DNA from: Kiloniellaceae bacterium | Lineage (GTDB): Bacteria; Pseudomonadota; Alphaproteobacteria; Kiloniellales; Kiloniellaceae | Assembly (NCBI GenBank): GCA_021776195.1 | Contig: JAJFGK010000058.1 | Location: forward strand, 1-62,020 | DNA: 62,020 nt | Direction of reading: 5' to 3' | Part shown: positions 43,436 to 52,529 of the stretch, piece by piece | Position numbering within the stretch: position 1 is the first letter of the stretch | Layout: every line of letters begins with the position of its first letter | The notes under the pieces: generated by a model | Seen by the model: the letters and a program-made list of their open reading frames with translations, nothing else | Database searches by the model: none | What the model was told of the DNA's origin: nothing | Translations under genes and position numbers: made by a program

Positions 43436-43951
43436 TCAAAGGGATGCCGGTCCTTGGTTTTCGCCATGGCTCTCCTGGCCTCTCGGCTCGCATCTGCCGC
43501 ATCCAGGCGCCTGGCCCCGGTCGTCATCCGTTCGAAGGGGCAAGCGACGGTTGACCACATCGCCGACTGTTACCGATGAAAGATAGCTGTAGATGTGGTC
43601 CCCAAGCCCGGTCCAAAGATCGTGGGTCATGCAGTGGCTCTCGCTATCGCGGCAGCCGACCGGTTCATTGGGCAGGCAGCGCAGGCGCCGCGCCGGTTCG
43701 TCGACCGCCATCACGATATCGGCGACCGGCGTTTGATCCGCCGGCTGGGCCAGCAGATACCCGCCGCCGGGGCCACGCACCGACGCGATGAGGTCGGCCC
43801 GGCGCAGCTTGGCAAAGAGCTGTTCGAGATAGGACAGCGAAATCGACTGGCGCTCGGCAATATCGGCAAGCACCACCGGCCTGCCGCGCGCATGGGTGGC
43901 AAGATCCACCATGGCCATGACGGCATAGCGACCCTTCGTGCTGAGCTTCAC
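43436..43951 (-). CDS. iscR: Rrf2-family Fe-S regulator IscR
   Basis: The 171-residue winged-helix protein begins MKLSTKGRYAVMAMVDLA, typical of IscR. The cluster cysteines are C92, C100 and C107, with H110 three residues after the last, as in E. coli IscR (92, 98, 104, His107) but with slightly longer gaps. The holo-protein normally represses the isc operon when clusters are plentiful. It lies between cysE and the desulfurases, 36 bases from the latter. Confidence 0.93.
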   Translation of the reverse strand: MKLSTKGRYAVMAMVDLATHARGRPVVLADIAERQSISLSYLEQLFAKLRRADLIASVRGPGGGYLLAQPADQTPVADIVMAVDEPARRLRCLPNEPVGCRDSESHCMTHDLWTGLGDHIYSYLSSVTVGDVVNRRLPLRTDDDRGQAPGCGRCEPRGQESHGENQGPASL

Positions 43952-44063
43952 GGCCTTGCCTCCTTGCTCATGGGACCTCGTCTCCTCGGTCCCCGCTCCT
44001 TCCCCTGCCGTCGCTGCCGGCTCTGGCCCGCCTTGGCCAGATTCGAAGCCGGACCGAGCGTCT

Positions 44064-44813
44064 CTAGGGATTGCAGCCGTCGTCTTTCTCGCCGCGCGAC
44101 GCCGCCACGGCCGGGTGCGAGACCTCGTCGGGCCGGTCCGCTTCCAGCGCGTTCAACCTCGCGCGCAGGCTCTGAACCTCGTCGAGCAGGCCTTCCATTG
44201 CCCGTGCCACCGGGTCGGGAACGTCGCCGAGCGGTGTGCCATAGGCGACGAAGCGGGAGACCTCGTCCTTTTTCTGGCCGGCTATCTGCACCACCTTGCC
44301 GGGCACGCCCACCACCGTGGCGCAGGCCGGCACGTCCTTGGTCACCACCGCGTTGGCACCGACGCGCGCGCCGTTGCCCACCGTGATGGGGCCAAGCACC
44401 TGGCCTCCGGACCCGACGATCACATCGTCCAGAAGTGTCGGGTGGCGTTTTTGATCCCGCTGACTATCGCTGTTAACGCTGGGCGCCACGCCACCCAAGG
44501 TGACGCCGTGATACAGCGTCACGCCGTTGCCGACCTCGCTGGTCTCGCCAATCACGACGCCCATGCCGTGATCGATGAAAAGACGCTCGCCGATCTTCGC
44601 ACCGGGGTGAATCTCGACGCCGGTCAGCCAGCGACCCAACTGCGAAAGGCCGCGCGCAATCAAGCGCCAGTTGCGGGTCCAGAACCAATGAGATAGGCGA
44701 TAGAACACAATAGCCTGGAATCCGGGGTAAAAAAGCATTACTTCAAGCCGGGAGCGCGCCGCGGGGTCGCGCTCCATCATGGAATCGATTTCTCGGATCA
44801 AGAACTTGAACAT
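44064..44813 (-). CDS. cysE: Serine O-acetyltransferase CysE
   Basis: CysE acetylates L-serine with acetyl-CoA to give O-acetylserine, the first step of cysteine synthesis. The 249-residue protein has an N-terminal helical part and a left-handed beta-helix with the hexapeptide repeats and the catalytic site around [10 protein letters not shown] and YHGVTLGG. It has a longer C-terminal tail than short CysE forms. ATG 44813 ([10 protein letters not shown]) is supported by the family start. It leads into iscR, linking cysteine supply with Fe-S control. Confidence 0.95.
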   Translation of the reverse strand: MFKFLIREIDSMMERDPAARSRLEVMLFYPGFQAIVFYRLSHWFWTRNWRLIARGLSQLGRWLTGVEIHPGAKIGERLFIDHGMGVVIGETSEVGNGVTLYHGVTLGGVAPSVNSDSQRDQKRHPTLLDDVIVGSGGQVLGPITVGNGARVGANAVVTKDVPACATVVGVPGKVVQIAGQKKDEVSRFVAYGTPLGDVPDPVARAMEGLLDEVQSLRARLNALEADRPDEVSHPAVAASRGEKDDGCNP

Positions 44814-44886
44814 GGTTTCAGCCCATCGTGCTACTGTCGTCGGCCCCTTGCCATGCGAGGGGCAGAACCTCCGGCGCATGATCCAG

Positions 44887-44915
44887 GATATAGTAAGCCA
44901 GACCAATTTGGTCAA
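44887..44915 (-). promoter_or_regulatory. cysE-isc promoter with IscR-like palindrome
   Basis: On the minus strand a -35 TTGACC (plus 44910-44915) and -10 TATATC (plus 44887-44892) are separated by exactly 17 bases. A perfect palindrome, GACCAAtTTGGTC (44901-44913), overlaps the -35. It resembles the E. coli type 1 IscR core, GACT...AGTC. The start of transcription would be about 65 bases before the cysE ATG. Repression by holo-IscR at this site is an inference. Confidence 0.6.
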
Positions 44916-45112
44916 GTTTATTGACGAAGAAGAGTGATGCAAGGACAAAGACTTAACCATCGAAACTTACGCAGAATTCGGAGTGGAGGCCCCATTTGAG
45001 GCGGCAGGGGCGCTTCATTCGATAGCCAAATGCCCGGTTTGGAGCCGACGCGACCGTGTTGGGGCGGTCGGTGGCGAAGATTGCGGTCGATAAGAAAAGG
45101 AAAGTTACCGAA

Positions 45113-45796
45113 ATGCCCGATGTGATCTTCAACGGCCCCGAGGGACGACTGGAGGGACGCTATCAGCACAGCAAGACGCCCAACGCGCCCATCGCGATGA
45201 TCCTGCACCCGCACCCGCAGCATGGCGGGACCATGAACAACCGGGTCTCCTACACCCTCTACCATACCTTCGTGAAACAGGGTTTTTCGGTGCTGCGCTT
45301 CAATTTTCGCGGCGTTGGGCGGTCCCAGGGTGTTTACGACCGTGGCGAGGGCGAGCTTTCGGACGCGGCCTCGGCGCTGGACTGGTTGCAGACCTTCAAC
45401 GAAAACTCGACCGGATGCTGGATTGCCGGCTTTTCCTTCGGCGCCTGGATCGGCATGCAGCTGCTCATGCGCCGGCCGGAAATCACCGGGTTCATCTCGG
45501 TCGCACCGCCCGCCAACCTTTATGACTTCTCGTTCCTCGCCCCCTGCCCCTCGTCCGGGCTGATCCTGCACGGCGACCGCGACGAGGTGGTCCCCGGCAG
45601 CGCGGTGCAGAAGCTGGTCGACAAGCTATCCCTGCAAAAGGGTATCGAGATCGACTACCGCACGATCGAGGGCGCCAACCACTTCTTCAACGATCAAATC
45701 GAAGACATGGCGGACCATGTCGCCGACTATCTCGACATGTCGTTGCACGGCAAAAAGTCGCGATTCAAGAAGCGCCGCGCCGCGAAACGAAAGTAA
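45113..45796 (+). CDS. Alpha/beta hydrolase, COG2945-type
   Basis: This 227-residue protein matches a family of small serine hydrolases conserved in proteobacteria. HPHPQHGGTMNN, FRGVGRSQG, the nucleophile motif AGFSFGAWIG, the acid in GDRDEVVP and GANHFF near the C-terminus are all present. It ends in a very basic tail (KKSRFKKRRAAKRK). No function is established for this group. It is divergent from cysE and converges on anmK. Confidence 0.87.
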   Translation: MPDVIFNGPEGRLEGRYQHSKTPNAPIAMILHPHPQHGGTMNNRVSYTLYHTFVKQGFSVLRFNFRGVGRSQGVYDRGEGELSDAASALDWLQTFNENSTGCWIAGFSFGAWIGMQLLMRRPEITGFISVAPPANLYDFSFLAPCPSSGLILHGDRDEVVPGSAVQKLVDKLSLQKGIEIDYRTIEGANHFFNDQIEDMADHVADYLDMSLHGKKSRFKKRRAAKRK

Positions 45797-45807
45797 GTCT
45801 CGCGCGA

Positions 45808-46890
45808 TCAGTCCGCGGCCGCGAACAGGCGGCCGCCCGACACCGCCTGGCGAACCCCTGTCGTGGTCGGAAAGGACAGCGGCAGCCCCTGGAGCGACCG
45901 CAGGGCAAGGTAGGCGAAGGCCTGGGCCTCCAGGGCATCGCCGTCCCAGCCGACCGTCTCGATCGGCTCGACCGGCGCGCCCAGGCGGTCGCGTAGCTGC
46001 TTCATGATCCCGGCGTTGTGCCGGCCGCCGCCGGTGACCAGCCAGCGCCGCGGGGGCCGTGGGACCTGGGCCAGGCCGCGGGCCACCGCCGCCGCGGTGA
46101 AAGCGGCCAGGGTCGCGGCGCCATCGGCAAGCGAGAGGGCCGGCAGCGTCCCAAGGCCGAAGTCGTCCCGGTCGAGCGACTTGGGCGCCGGGCGATCGAA
46201 ATAGGGATGGCTCAGCAACCCATCGAGAACGGTCCGATCGACCGCGCCGGAAAGGCTCAGGCTCCCGTCCCGGTCGAACGCCTTGCCGGCCTCGCGTTCC
46301 ATCCAGTCGTTGATCAGGGCGTTTCCCGGGCCGGTGTCGAAGGCCACCAGGGGTTCGTCGGCCTCGCCAATCCAGGTGATGTTCGCAACGCCGCCGATGT
46401 TGAGCACCGCGACCGGTTTTCCCCAATTGTGGGCCAGCGCCGCCTGATAGACCGGGACCAGCGGCGCGCCCTGGCCGTCATGGGCGACATCGTTGGCCCG
46501 CAGGTCGCAGACCACGGGGATACCAACTTCCCGGGCGAGCAGCGCCCCGTCGCCGATCTGCCAGGTGCGCCCCTGGTCGGGCTCGTGCAGGATGGTGTGG
46601 CCGTGGAAGCCGACCACGGTGATCGCGCCGGGGGTCTGGCCCGCCTGGTCCAGCAGGCGCTCGACCAGTTCGGCATGGCGCAGGGTCAGGTCGCGTTCGA
46701 CCGCCGCCACCGGCCCCTGGCCGCCCAGGACGCCGCGCAGGCGCGCGCGAAAGGCCTCGTCGTAGGGCTGGGAGACAAAGCCTTCCGGCCGGACCTGACC
46801 GCGCCCGTCGCTCGCGATTAGCGCCGCATCGATGCCGTCGAGCGAGGTGCCGCTCATCAGGCCGATCGCGCGCTTCAGCTTCTCGGCCAT
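45808..46890 (-). CDS. anmK: Anhydro-N-acetylmuramic acid kinase AnmK
   Basis: AnmK phosphorylates and opens anhydro-N-acetylmuramic acid from peptidoglycan turnover to give MurNAc-6-phosphate. The 360-residue protein shows the family's ATP-fold strings: [13 protein letters not shown] at the start, [17 protein letters not shown] and [10 protein letters not shown] 46890 ([14 protein letters not shown]) is favoured. It is divergent from tyrS, a pairing often seen in alphaproteobacteria. Confidence 0.94.
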   Translation of the reverse strand: MAEKLKRAIGLMSGTSLDGIDAALIASDGRGQVRPEGFVSQPYDEAFRARLRGVLGGQGPVAAVERDLTLRHAELVERLLDQAGQTPGAITVVGFHGHTILHEPDQGRTWQIGDGALLAREVGIPVVCDLRANDVAHDGQGAPLVPVYQAALAHNWGKPVAVLNIGGVANITWIGEADEPLVAFDTGPGNALINDWMEREAGKAFDRDGSLSLSGAVDRTVLDGLLSHPYFDRPAPKSLDRDDFGLGTLPALSLADGAATLAAFTAAAVARGLAQVPRPPRRWLVTGGGRHNAGIMKQLRDRLGAPVEPIETVGWDGDALEAQAFAYLALRSLQGLPLSFPTTTGVRQAVSGGRLFAAAD

Positions 46891-47014
46891 GCCGCCGCTC
46901 CGACTCCGGGGGTTTTGTCGTCTCGGATCGAGTGTGATAAAGGGGCTCCGGCCTGGCAAGGGCCAGGGTGACCACGCCCTCTCGGGCGCGGCGGTTTGCG
47001 ATCGGGAAGCTCAG

Positions 47015-48268
47015 ATGTCGGCGCCAAAATCGGACTTTTTGCGGACCTTGCAGGGCCGCGGCTTCTACCAGGACTGCACCGATCCGCAGGCGCTCGACGC
47101 GCGCCTCTGCCAGGGCGTCCTCTCCGCCTATATCGGGTTCGACTGCACCGCCGACTCCCTGCACATCGGCAGCCTGCTCCAGATCATGACCCTGCGCCAC
47201 CTGCAAAACACCGGCCACAAGCCGATCGTGCTCATGGGCGGCGGCACCACCCGAGTCGGCGATCCGTCAGGCAAGGACGAGGGCCGCCAGCTGCTCAGCG
47301 ATGACCAGATCGCCGCCAACATGGCCGGGATCAAACGGGTCTTCAGCCAGTTTCTCACCTTTGGCGAGGGCCCGACCGACGCCGTGATGGTGAATAACGC
47401 CGACTGGCTGAGCGACATCAACTACATCGACTTTCTGCGCGACTACGGGCGCCACTTTTCGGTCAACCGCATGCTGGGCTTCGACTCGGTCAAGCTGCGC
47501 CTGGAGCGCGAACAGCCGCTCTCGTTCCTGGAATTCAACTACATGATCCTCCAGGCCTACGACTTTCTCGAGCTTGCGCGGCGCCAAGACTGCCTGCTGC
47601 AGATGGGCGGCTCGGATCAATGGGGCAACATCCTCAACGGCGTCGACCTCGGCCGGCGTTGCGACCAGCGCCAGCTTTTCGGCCTGACCACGCCGCTGCT
47701 GACGACCGCCGCCGGCGCCAAGATGGGCAAGACCGCCAGCGGCGCCATCTGGCTCAACGCCGAACGCCTGTCGCCCTACGACTACTGGCAGTACTGGCGC
47801 AACAGCGACGACGCCGACGTCGGCCGCTTCCTGCGCCTCTTCACGGAACTGCCCGAAGCCGAGATCGCGCGCCTGGAAGGCCTGCGGGGAAACGAGGTCA
47901 ACGACGCGAAAAAGGTGCTGGCCGACGCCGCGACCGCGATGTGCCATGGCCAGCAGGCGGCGCTTCAGGCGGCCGAGACCGCCCGGCAGACCTTCGAGGA
48001 AGGGCGTATCGCCGACGACCTGCCGACCCTGGAAATTCCCCAGGCGGAGTTCGCCGCGGGGCTGCCGGCCTTCGAGCTGTTCAAGCGGGCAGGTCTTTGT
48101 GCCAGCAACGGCGAGGCGCGGCGCCTGATCAAGGGCGGCGGCGCCCGGGTCAACGACCGGCAGATTCTCGATGAGACCCGTCAGCTCGGCGCGGCCGATT
48201 TGGGGCCCGAGGGAGTCGCCAAGCTTTCCGCCGGAAAGAAACGCCACGTCCTGATCAAGCCGATTTGA
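47015..48268 (+). CDS. tyrS: Tyrosyl-tRNA synthetase
   Basis: TyrS charges tRNA-Tyr. The 417-residue protein is a class I synthetase with HIGS at residues 50-53 in place of HIGH, KMGKT at 236-240 in place of KMSKS, and an S4 RNA-binding domain at about 355-415. The binding pocket [10 protein letters not shown] is intact. ATG 47015 has GGGAAG upstream. It is divergent from anmK. Confidence 0.96.
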   Translation: MSAPKSDFLRTLQGRGFYQDCTDPQALDARLCQGVLSAYIGFDCTADSLHIGSLLQIMTLRHLQNTGHKPIVLMGGGTTRVGDPSGKDEGRQLLSDDQIAANMAGIKRVFSQFLTFGEGPTDAVMVNNADWLSDINYIDFLRDYGRHFSVNRMLGFDSVKLRLEREQPLSFLEFNYMILQAYDFLELARRQDCLLQMGGSDQWGNILNGVDLGRRCDQRQLFGLTTPLLTTAAGAKMGKTASGAIWLNAERLSPYDYWQYWRNSDDADVGRFLRLFTELPEAEIARLEGLRGNEVNDAKKVLADAATAMCHGQQAALQAAETARQTFEEGRIADDLPTLEIPQAEFAAGLPAFELFKRAGLCASNGEARRLIKGGGARVNDRQILDETRQLGAADLGPEGVAKLSAGKKRHVLIKPI

Positions 48269-48287
48269 GCCACAGAGGAGCGGCAGC

Positions 48288-48923
48288 ATGTTCTACGAGG
48301 CCAAGGACCACCACGGTCTGAAACACGACCCCCTGAAGTGTCTGATCGCGCCGCGGCCGATCGGCTGGATCAGCACCCTCGACCAGGAGGGCCGGCCCAA
48401 TCTGGCGCCCTATAGCTTTTTCAACGGCGTCTCGACCGACCCGCCGGTCATCATGTTCAGCGCCGGCGGCCAGCACGCCGAGGGCGGATTCAAGGACAGC
48501 GCCGCCAATGCCGAGGCCACCGGCGAGTTCGTTTTCAACCTGGCCACTTGGGACACCCGCGAACAGATGAATCTGACCTCCGCCGATGCGCCGCGCGGCT
48601 GGGACGAGTTCAAGATTGCCGGCCTGACTCCGGCGCCTTCGCGGCTGGTCAAGGCGCCGCGGGTCAAGGAAAGCCCCGCCCACCTGGAGTGTCGCTATCG
48701 CCAGACCGTGGAGATCCCCTCTTCGATCCCGGGCAATCCCAACAAGGTGGTCTTCGGCGACGTCGTCGGCATTCACATCGACGACGGCATGATCAAGGAC
48801 GGCATGGTCGACCAGGGCGCGCTCCGGGCCATCGCCCGTCTGGGCTACATGGACTACACCGTGGTGGAGACCATCTTCACCATGCATCGCCCCTTGATGG
48901 CCGACTTGACGGAACCCGCCTGA
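48288..48923 (+). CDS. Flavin reductase-like FMN-binding protein
   Basis: This 211-residue protein has the split-barrel flavin reductase fold, marked by IAPRPIGWISTLDQEGRPNLAPYS early on and FNLATWDTR and ESPAHLECRY further in. Such proteins bind FMN and reduce it with NAD(P)H or serve as related oxidoreductases. It starts 19 bases after tyrS and may share its transcript. No partner oxygenase is adjacent. Confidence 0.87.
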   Translation: MFYEAKDHHGLKHDPLKCLIAPRPIGWISTLDQEGRPNLAPYSFFNGVSTDPPVIMFSAGGQHAEGGFKDSAANAEATGEFVFNLATWDTREQMNLTSADAPRGWDEFKIAGLTPAPSRLVKAPRVKESPAHLECRYRQTVEIPSSIPGNPNKVVFGDVVGIHIDDGMIKDGMVDQGALRAIARLGYMDYTVVETIFTMHRPLMADLTEPA

Positions 48924-48936
48924 CAGCCTCGGCACG

Positions 48937-51900
48937 CTACTCCTCGGTCTTGCGTTTCGGCTCTTGGGCGTCGGGCAGCGCGCGCGAGGGTGCGCCCCCC
49001 GGAACCTCGCTCCCGATAAACAGGCCCCGCAGAAAGCCCGGCGCCAGGGCCGACAGCGCATTGACCGAGACTTCCGGGTCGGTAATCGGTCCGGTCATCT
49101 TGTAGGTCGCGGCGAGCAGTCCCTCGCCTTCCCCGCCGGTCAGCCAAGGCCCGATCAGGGGAATTTCGCCCAAAATGCTGTTGACCGCATAGGCCGGCAC
49201 CACGGTGCCCACCAGGTTGGTCAGATCGCGGTCGAAATCGATCGTGCCTTTCGCGGTCAGACCCAGGGACGCCCCGTAGACCCGGAAGAGCTCGGATCGC
49301 GCGACACCGTCGAGGAGCGTGAAGTCGCCCTCCAAACGAGCAAACTCGATACCGCTGCCCTGGATCAAGTCGCGCGGCCCGCTGAGGGACGCCACGGTCA
49401 AGAGTCTGACCATCAAGGGCGCATTGACCAGGAGGAAATCCCGCAGGTCGACCTCGGCGGACAAACTATGCAGCGGCAAGGGTCCCGGGCTTTTGCCGGC
49501 GACCACCAGTTCGCCGCCCAGCATGGTGTCGACAATGTCGAGCGCGCGCAGCACGCCCCCCATGTCGCCGGTCCTCATGACCAGGCTGTGGCCGCCCTCC
49601 GCGGCCGGACGGAAGTCAAACACGACAGGAGCGGGTCCGGCCGCGACCTCGGTCTCGGCAGGCTCGGCGCCGCCCCCACTCGGGCTTATCTCCGCGTCCG
49701 AGATTACGCCCTCCCGCTTCAGACCGCCCCCGCCCTCCGCGTCGGCGGCGGCCTCCAACGAGCGCAGTCGTTCGGGAACCTTCGCATCGACGAAAATCTG
49801 GTGCCAGCCGTCGGCGCGCTGGGTTAGCTCCACCGTCGCGCCTTGCAGCCAGCGGTCGGCGCCGAAGCGGAGCCGGCGCAGGTTCTTCGCCCGCAGGGTC
49901 AGGGCGGCGCGTGGCCCGCTGTCAGGGGCCGCCGCTGGGGCCGCCGCCGGGGCCGCCTCATCCTCCTGGTCGTAGACGAACTCGGCGGCGTTAATGTCGC
50001 CGCCGTCGATCTCGATCAGCGTGTCCTCGTCGCGCAGCAAGATGACGGCCCGGTCGAAGAGGTGGTCGCGAAAGGCAATAGGCTCAAACTCGATGCGCTC
50101 GATTGCCCCGCCATCGCCGAAAAATCCACGACCGCTCGCGGTCAGGTCGCCGGCATCGAGAAAAAGGTCCTCGAACCCGATGAGACGGTCGCCGGCAAGC
50201 TGCAAGGCCATGGTCAGGGAAGCCTCGCGTCCCGGCGCCTTGTGCCAATCGATTTCCGGGACCGCCAGAGTGGCCTCTTTCAGGTTGGCCGCCAGCTTGA
50301 GCGTGCCCTGGTGGTCGGGCGCCAGGGTTAGCAGGGCCGTGGCGGCAACCGGCCCGTCGAGATAGGGCGACAGGTCCGCCCCCAGCGCGCCCAGACCGGC
50401 ACGGTCGATGGAGGGAATGAGAGCCTTCACCGTGGTTCTCAGGTCGGGGTTCTCGGCGAAGGATTCCGACCAGTCGATCTGCATCGGCGTGCTGCCCCAG
50501 GCCACGGTACCGGCGACACGCATACCGTTGTTGTCGACGGCGAGATCCACCGTTCCGTTGTCAATGTTCGCAACCCCGAGAAAGCCGGGAACATGAAGCC
50601 CGCTCAAGGCCGCGTTCGCGCTGAGATCCAGATGCTCGAAACCGAGGTCCGCCAGAAGTGGAAAGCGAAAGACCAGGCGCGCGGCGGCCTCGCCGGCACT
50701 GCCGATCGGATTCAGTCCCAATGTCCCGAGCAGATCCAGGCGCGGATGATCGAGCAGGGTCAGCGCATCGAGCACTGGCGCGCGCATGCCGAGGTCGAGG
50801 TAGATCTCCTCTTCGGCGATGCTGAGCCCCGAGATGATCAAGGTTCCATCCTCGACCTTCATCGCCCCGAGATGGGCCTGGTCGAAGGTGAAGCTGAAGG
50901 TATCGGGACCAAACAGCACGCTGGCCGAAACTTCTTCGACAGGAGGCAGGGGCCGAAGGAAGTGGACCCGCGTGTTGGCCAATCGAAAAGCACCGGAGAG
51001 GCTGTCCAATTGAACGGCACCCGCGGGGTCTTTCGGCAGGTTGAGCGCCGCGTCCAGCGTGAAGTCGCTGATGTTGGCCCGGTCAATGTTCTCCATGACC
51101 CAGGCGCGGGCGTCGGACACGGCTTCGCGCGGCCAGTAGCGCTCCAACTCGGCCATGGAGAGCCGGTCGATCGTCAGGTGACCGGTCACCTGGCGGTCAC
51201 CCTGGAGCAGGCCCTCGGTGGCCGTCAGCGCGCCCTTGAAGGCGAGGTTGGGTCCGCCGTCCTGATCGCTTTCGCCCACTTCATCGCCTGCTACGGTAAG
51301 TCGTGACAGATCCAGGGTCAGCTTGTTCGCCTCGGGGTCGAAGCGTGCCTCGGCGGCGAGGCCGCGGATCGAAAGCTCCTCCAGGGACGAGTCCGGCAGC
51401 GCCACGGTCCCCGAGCCTGAACTTAGCGTCAATTTGCTTGTCGCGAGGACTCCGTCGTAGCCGATGGTCAAATCGACCCGGCCGTCCAGTACGAGCCGCA
51501 GCCGCTCCAGAAGCGCCACCGGCGAAAGACCTTCCGATCCTCCGCTGCTGTCGCCGGTCTCGGCCTGGTCGCTCGGACCCTCTTGGGAATCCGCCGATTT
51601 CAGCCAGGGCGCGAAGGCCGGCGGTGCCAGGCGCTTGAACTGCACCGTCAGATCGACCGCGCGCCGATCGCCGTCGAAAACGAAGTCGGTCTCGAGAGCG
51701 GGGCTATCGGGCTCCAGGCCGATGGCGAAATCGACATTGCCCAACAGACTTCCCTTGATCCGAGCCAGATCGACCAGGCTCAAGGGCAGCACGACGGCCT
51801 GGCCATTGAGCGAATCGATAACCGTCAGCTCGGACTCGAGAATTCGCAGATTTGTCAGATAGGACAAGGGCTTGTCCGGACTTGGTCCCGCCGTTGCCCG

Positions 51901-52389
51901 GTCGAGCCAGGGCTCCAGCCAACCTGGGGAGTCGCCGGATTGGATCGTCTTGAAGCGGGGTTCTTCGCTCTTTTGTCCGAACGCGATATCGCCCTCCAGG
52001 GAGCGCTGCAGCACCAGCCGGGCGTGGCTCAGCTCAATGGAGGTCGGCGCGATCGTGCCCCCAATCAGGGCCCGCAAGGAGAGCTGAACCTCGAGTTCCG
52101 GCAGCGCGAAAGCGACATCGCCGGTCAGGTCTATGACCTGGACATCCTGAACCGACAGCTCGACCAACTCCGAGAGCTCCTCCCAACGCAGGATCGTCCG
52201 GCCGATCTCCACACGGCTGCCATCCCAGGCACTCTCGAAGGCCCGCTCGAGGTGGGGCGTCAGAAAGTCGAGCTCGACCGGCGCGCTGGAGAGCCGCCAT
52301 AGCAGCACTCCCAGCATGACCGCCGTGATCACCACCAGGAGGACGACGAGTTCGAGGAAAATGAAGGCGCCGTGTCGCAGATACTTCAT
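48937..52389 (-). CDS. AsmA/YhdP-like giant envelope protein (DUF3971-type)
   Basis: This 1150-residue protein has one N-terminal membrane anchor (about 8-32) and a long periplasmic beta-rich body, the layout of AsmA-like and YhdP proteins that form lipid-conducting bridges between the inner and outer membrane. Repeated beta strands such as VDLAVDNNGMRVAGTVAWG and the C-terminal TAKGTIDFDRDLTNLVGTVV match the AsmA-type C-terminal domain. ATG 52389 (MKYLRHGAFIF) was chosen over a long open extension that overlaps glnE. It is divergent from glnE. Confidence 0.87.
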   Translation of the reverse strand: MKYLRHGAFIFLELVVLLVVITAVMLGVLLWRLSSAPVELDFLTPHLERAFESAWDGSRVEIGRTILRWEELSELVELSVQDVQVIDLTGDVAFALPELEVQLSLRALIGGTIAPTSIELSHARLVLQRSLEGDIAFGQKSEEPRFKTIQSGDSPGWLEPWLDRATAGPSPDKPLSYLTNLRILESELTVIDSLNGQAVVLPLSLVDLARIKGSLLGNVDFAIGLEPDSPALETDFVFDGDRRAVDLTVQFKRLAPPAFAPWLKSADSQEGPSDQAETGDSSGGSEGLSPVALLERLRLVLDGRVDLTIGYDGVLATSKLTLSSGSGTVALPDSSLEELSIRGLAAEARFDPEANKLTLDLSRLTVAGDEVGESDQDGGPNLAFKGALTATEGLLQGDRQVTGHLTIDRLSMAELERYWPREAVSDARAWVMENIDRANISDFTLDAALNLPKDPAGAVQLDSLSGAFRLANTRVHFLRPLPPVEEVSASVLFGPDTFSFTFDQAHLGAMKVEDGTLIISGLSIAEEEIYLDLGMRAPVLDALTLLDHPRLDLLGTLGLNPIGSAGEAAARLVFRFPLLADLGFEHLDLSANAALSGLHVPGFLGVANIDNGTVDLAVDNNGMRVAGTVAWGSTPMQIDWSESFAENPDLRTTVKALIPSIDRAGLGALGADLSPYLDGPVAATALLTLAPDHQGTLKLAANLKEATLAVPEIDWHKAPGREASLTMALQLAGDRLIGFEDLFLDAGDLTASGRGFFGDGGAIERIEFEPIAFRDHLFDRAVILLRDEDTLIEIDGGDINAAEFVYDQEDEAAPAAAPAAAPDSGPRAALTLRAKNLRRLRFGADRWLQGATVELTQRADGWHQIFVDAKVPERLRSLEAAADAEGGGGLKREGVISDAEISPSGGGAEPAETEVAAGPAPVVFDFRPAAEGGHSLVMRTGDMGGVLRALDIVDTMLGGELVVAGKSPGPLPLHSLSAEVDLRDFLLVNAPLMVRLLTVASLSGPRDLIQGSGIEFARLEGDFTLLDGVARSELFRVYGASLGLTAKGTIDFDRDLTNLVGTVVPAYAVNSILGEIPLIGPWLTGGEGEGLLAATYKMTGPITDPEVSVNALSALAPGFLRGLFIGSEVPGGAPSRALPDAQEPKRKTEE

Positions 52390-52529
52390 CGAGGATACTT
52401 CATTGAGCGGTCTCGTGAGGCTGGCGGAGCATTCGCCAGGCGACACGGCTTGACCGGCGCGACCGGCTTGCGCACTGTCGGGCCATTCGAGAACGAAGAA
52501 AATCGCCGCCGGAGGGCCTCGACATCCCT

